Assembly: GCA_029987025.1 (NCBI GenBank)
Contig: DALTWQ010000024.1
Coordinates: forward strand, 1-15,977
Length of the DNA: 15,977 nt
Direction of reading: 5' to 3'
Source: Methanocorpusculum sp.
Lineage (GTDB): Archaea > Halobacteriota > Methanomicrobia > Methanomicrobiales > Methanocorpusculaceae
How positions within the stretch are numbered: position 1 is the stretch's first letter; every line of letters starts with the position of its first letter. The position numbers were made by a program, and so were the translations under genes. Shown here in pieces: positions 14,166 to 15,977 of this stretch. Below the pieces are notes generated by a model that worked only from the letters and a program-made list of their open reading frames with translations, was not told where the DNA came from and made no database searches.

Positions 14166-15785
14166 ATGCCGGTTGTAAAATTAAACAATGAATATCTTGC
14201 ACGGCTGACACGCTGCGATATTAAAACCATCAGAGACAATCTGCCGATGATGGGTTCTGAAGTCGAGCGCGAGGAAGAGGAGCAGACTGATGTACAGTAC
14301 TTCCCGAACCGTCCGGATTTGTACTCCGCAGAAGGAACTGCACGCGCACTCCGCGGCTACTTAGGCATTGAAAAAGGTCTTGTCGAGTACACAGTAAAAC
14401 CGTCAGGAATCTCGTTCCACGTGGATGAAGGATTAAAAGGAATCCGGCCGTATCTCGGCTCTGCGATTATCAGAAATGTAAACATGGATAATGCCATGAT
14501 TGAATCCCTGATGGGTCTGCAGGAGTCTCTTCACTGGGCAGTCGGACGCGGAAGAAAGAAGGTTGCAATAGGAGTTCACGACCTCGACAAAATCGAAGGT
14601 CCGTTCTCGTACATTGCAGCGGACAAGAGCACAAAGTTTGTTCCGCTCGACTATGATCGTGAGATGACTATGGATGAAATCCTTGCAGAGCATCCAAAAG
14701 GAAAAGCCTACGCAAAGATTGTTCAGAGTTTCGACAAGTATCCGCTCATCGTTGATGCAAAAGGACGTGTCTGTTCATTCCCGCCAATCATCAACGGTGA
14801 ACTGACAAGAGTTACTGAAAACACCAGAAACATTCTGCTCGATGTAACCGGAATTGAGCCGCGTGCCGTTGCTGTTGCAGTACATATTCTCTGCGGCGCG
14901 TTTGTCGAGATGGGTGCCTCTATTGAGTCAGTTACAATTGACGGTGTTGAAGGCCCGTCTATGGCGCCTTCAAAACGCCGGGTATCTGCAAAAGAGTGTA
15001 CAAAACTTACCGGCATTCCAATGAATGCAAAAGAGATGGCAGCACTTCTTGAAAAGATGCGCTTCGGATGCTCAGTTATTGATGATGACAAAGTTGTTGT
15101 ATCAATTCCATGTTACCGTGCAGACATCATGCATGACTGCGATATCTACGAAGATGCCGCAATCGCTTACGGTTACGATAAGATTGATGCAAAACTTCCG
15201 CCAAGCTTTACTGTCGGAAAACCGCATCCGGTACAGGTGCTCTATTCACAGGTCAGAGCATGTATGACCGGCCAGGGATATCTTGAAAATACACCGTTCA
15301 CGCTGACAAGCGAAGAGGTTGCCTACAAGATGATGAACCGCCCGGCAAACCCGAAGGCGCTGCATGTCTTACATCCAATCAGCGAAGATCAGACAATTAT
15401 CAGAACAGATATTCTTCCGATGCTGATGGAGTCTCTTTCCATTAACCGTTCACGCGAACTTCCGCAGCGGATTTTCGCATGCGGGGATGTAGTTGAATCC
15501 TTAAAGACATACCCGAAGATGGCAGCAGCTGTTATTCACGCATCTGCTGACTTTTCAGAGATTTATGCAGCAATGGATTCATTCTGCATGATGATGTCAA
15601 TTCCATACGAAGTGCGCGCATCCGAAGACCCGGCATTTATCGAAGGACGTTCCGGAGAAATTGTATCCAACGGAAAAGTAATCGGTGTATTCGGTGAGAT
15701 TCATCCGGCAGTCTTAAATGCGTTCGGACTTGAACAGCCGACAGCAGCATTTGAAATTGACCTCCGCGACTTTGTCGCAGAATAA
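14166..15785 (+). CDS. pheT: Phenylalanyl-tRNA synthetase beta subunit
   Basis: PheT is the partner of PheS. At 539 residues it is the compact archaeal form, without the N-terminal EMAP-like and C-terminal anticodon-binding domains of the roughly 800-residue bacterial subunit. The order is an N-terminal segment with YFPNRPDLYS, the B3/B4 editing region (about 80-250), the B5 domain with the conserved PCYRADIMHDCDIYEDA (315-331), and a class II-like core (GRSGEIV, VFGEIHP near the end). Editing by B3/B4 removes misactivated tyrosine in this family. An AGGAGGGTGGTG stretch at the end of pheS is its ribosome site. It is the last gene of the operon; a T-rich terminator follows. Confidence 0.96.
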   Translation: MPVVKLNNEYLARLTRCDIKTIRDNLPMMGSEVEREEEEQTDVQYFPNRPDLYSAEGTARALRGYLGIEKGLVEYTVKPSGISFHVDEGLKGIRPYLGSAIIRNVNMDNAMIESLMGLQESLHWAVGRGRKKVAIGVHDLDKIEGPFSYIAADKSTKFVPLDYDREMTMDEILAEHPKGKAYAKIVQSFDKYPLIVDAKGRVCSFPPIINGELTRVTENTRNILLDVTGIEPRAVAVAVHILCGAFVEMGASIESVTIDGVEGPSMAPSKRRVSAKECTKLTGIPMNAKEMAALLEKMRFGCSVIDDDKVVVSIPCYRADIMHDCDIYEDAAIAYGYDKIDAKLPPSFTVGKPHPVQVLYSQVRACMTGQGYLENTPFTLTSEEVAYKMMNRPANPKALHVLHPISEDQTIIRTDILPMLMESLSINRSRELPQRIFACGDVVESLKTYPKMAAAVIHASADFSEIYAAMDSFCMMMSIPYEVRASEDPAFIEGRSGEIVSNGKVIGVFGEIHPAVLNAFGLEQPTAAFEIDLRDFVAE

Positions 15786-15790
15786 ATCTA

Positions 15791-15804
15791 ATTTTCTTTT
15801 TTTT
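15791..15804 (+). terminator. T-rich terminator after pheT
   Basis: TTTT and then eight T in a row (15797-15804) begin a few bases after the pheT stop. No stem precedes them, which is normal for archaeal termination. Confidence 0.6.
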
Positions 15805-15817
15805 AATTGATTCAAAA

Positions 15818-15860
15818 CAGACTGGTTACTGCATAGGATATTTTCCAGAATCGGCAGTAA
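15818..15860. repeat. Intergenic motif, copy 2, with inverted repeat
   Basis: CAGACTGGTTACTGCATA (15818-15835) is the second copy of the motif at 10311. Within it TTACTGC (15826-15832) is the perfect inverse of GCAGTAA (15854-15860), and CTGG (15822-15825) can pair with CCAG (15845-15848). It lies between the converging pheT and 5S rRNA genes, so a role in termination or RNA 3' ends is possible. Confidence 0.4.
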
Positions 15861-15923
15861 ATAAGGATAAGAAAATAGCCCATAGGAAACTAAAACAAAC
15901 TGACTAAACAATAAATAATCAAA

Positions 15924-15930
15924 CAAAAAG
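15924..15930 (-). terminator. Probable terminator of the 5S rRNA gene
   Basis: Just downstream of the predicted 5S 3' end, the minus strand reads CTTTTTG at 15930-15924. A five-T run directly after a stable RNA is a plausible archaeal terminator. Confidence 0.4.
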
Positions 15931-15934
15931 GAAG

Positions 15935-15977
15935 GGGAAGCAGCGCTTACTAGTTCCCGAGAACTCGCGTATCTGAG
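15935..15977 (-). rRNA. rrf: 5S ribosomal RNA, 3' part only
   Basis: Read on the minus strand, the last 43 or so bases align with the 3' third of 5S rRNA. ATACGCGAG, then CTCGGGAACT, match the conserved GCGAG...GGGAACT of helices IV/V, and GCGCTGCTTCC fits the 3' strand of the closing helix I. The 5' two thirds lie beyond the window, so the call rests on this segment. The exact 3' end is uncertain by a few bases because helix I cannot be checked. The gene converges with pheT. Whether it belongs to a 16S-23S-5S operon cannot be seen. Confidence 0.75.

Noticed and set aside
15935..15977. A tRNA gene at the right edge
   Set aside because: No T-loop GTTCRA-type sequence or acceptor pairing is visible, while the segment matches the 3' part of 5S rRNA.

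Overview
The window is about 16 kb of chromosomal DNA from a methanogenic archaeon, most likely of the order Methanomicrobiales; a Methanocorpusculum-like genome is my best guess. The guess rests on a CofD gene for coenzyme F420 biosynthesis, an archaeal-type tRNA-splicing endonuclease, archaeal-type TrpRS and PheRS, archaeal TATA boxes about 27 bases from start codons, and genes packed with 1-8 base overlaps. The genus is inferred from memory, not from a search.

Region 1 (1-1321). The 3' part of a gene for a small, very basic protein (3-260, +) converges on cofD (407-1321, -). The roughly 146 bases between them hold hairpins and T-tracts consistent with termination from both sides.

Region 2 (1376-9506, all minus strand). 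One tight operon encodes histidine biosynthesis in the order hisZ-hisG-hisD-hisC-hisB-hisH-hisA-hisF-hisIE-PHP phosphoesterase. Most junctions are 4-base ATGA overlaps or direct abutments, and most internal starts carry a clear Shine-Dalgarno sequence. HisG is the short form (207 aa), paired with the HisRS-like subunit HisZ. HisB has only the dehydratase domain, so the terminal PHP protein is the obvious candidate for the missing histinidol-phosphate phosphatase step (histidinol-phosphate phosphatase). If that is right, the operon covers every step from PRPP and ATP to histidine. Gene order, the HisZ/short-HisG pair, the hisIE fusion and the PHP gene resemble Firmicutes his operons, which suggests transfer of the operon from a bacterium.

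Region 3 (9507-10407). A divergent promoter region separates hisZ from a GNAT acetyltransferase gene (9695-10177, +). A gene-free stretch of about 230 bases follows.

Region 4 (10408-15785, plus strand). A four-gene run endA-trpS-pheS-pheT, with gaps of 10, 5 and 2 bases, combines tRNA intron removal with charging of tRNA-Trp and tRNA-Phe.

Region 5 (15786-15977). The pheT terminator and an AT-rich spacer are followed by the 3' end of a 5S rRNA gene on the minus strand, running off the window.

I saw no CRISPR array, insertion sequence, tRNA gene or broken gene. I did not find a new multi-gene system. The most interesting points are the bacterial-looking his operon, its probable phosphatase, a repeated intergenic motif and the candidate operators.
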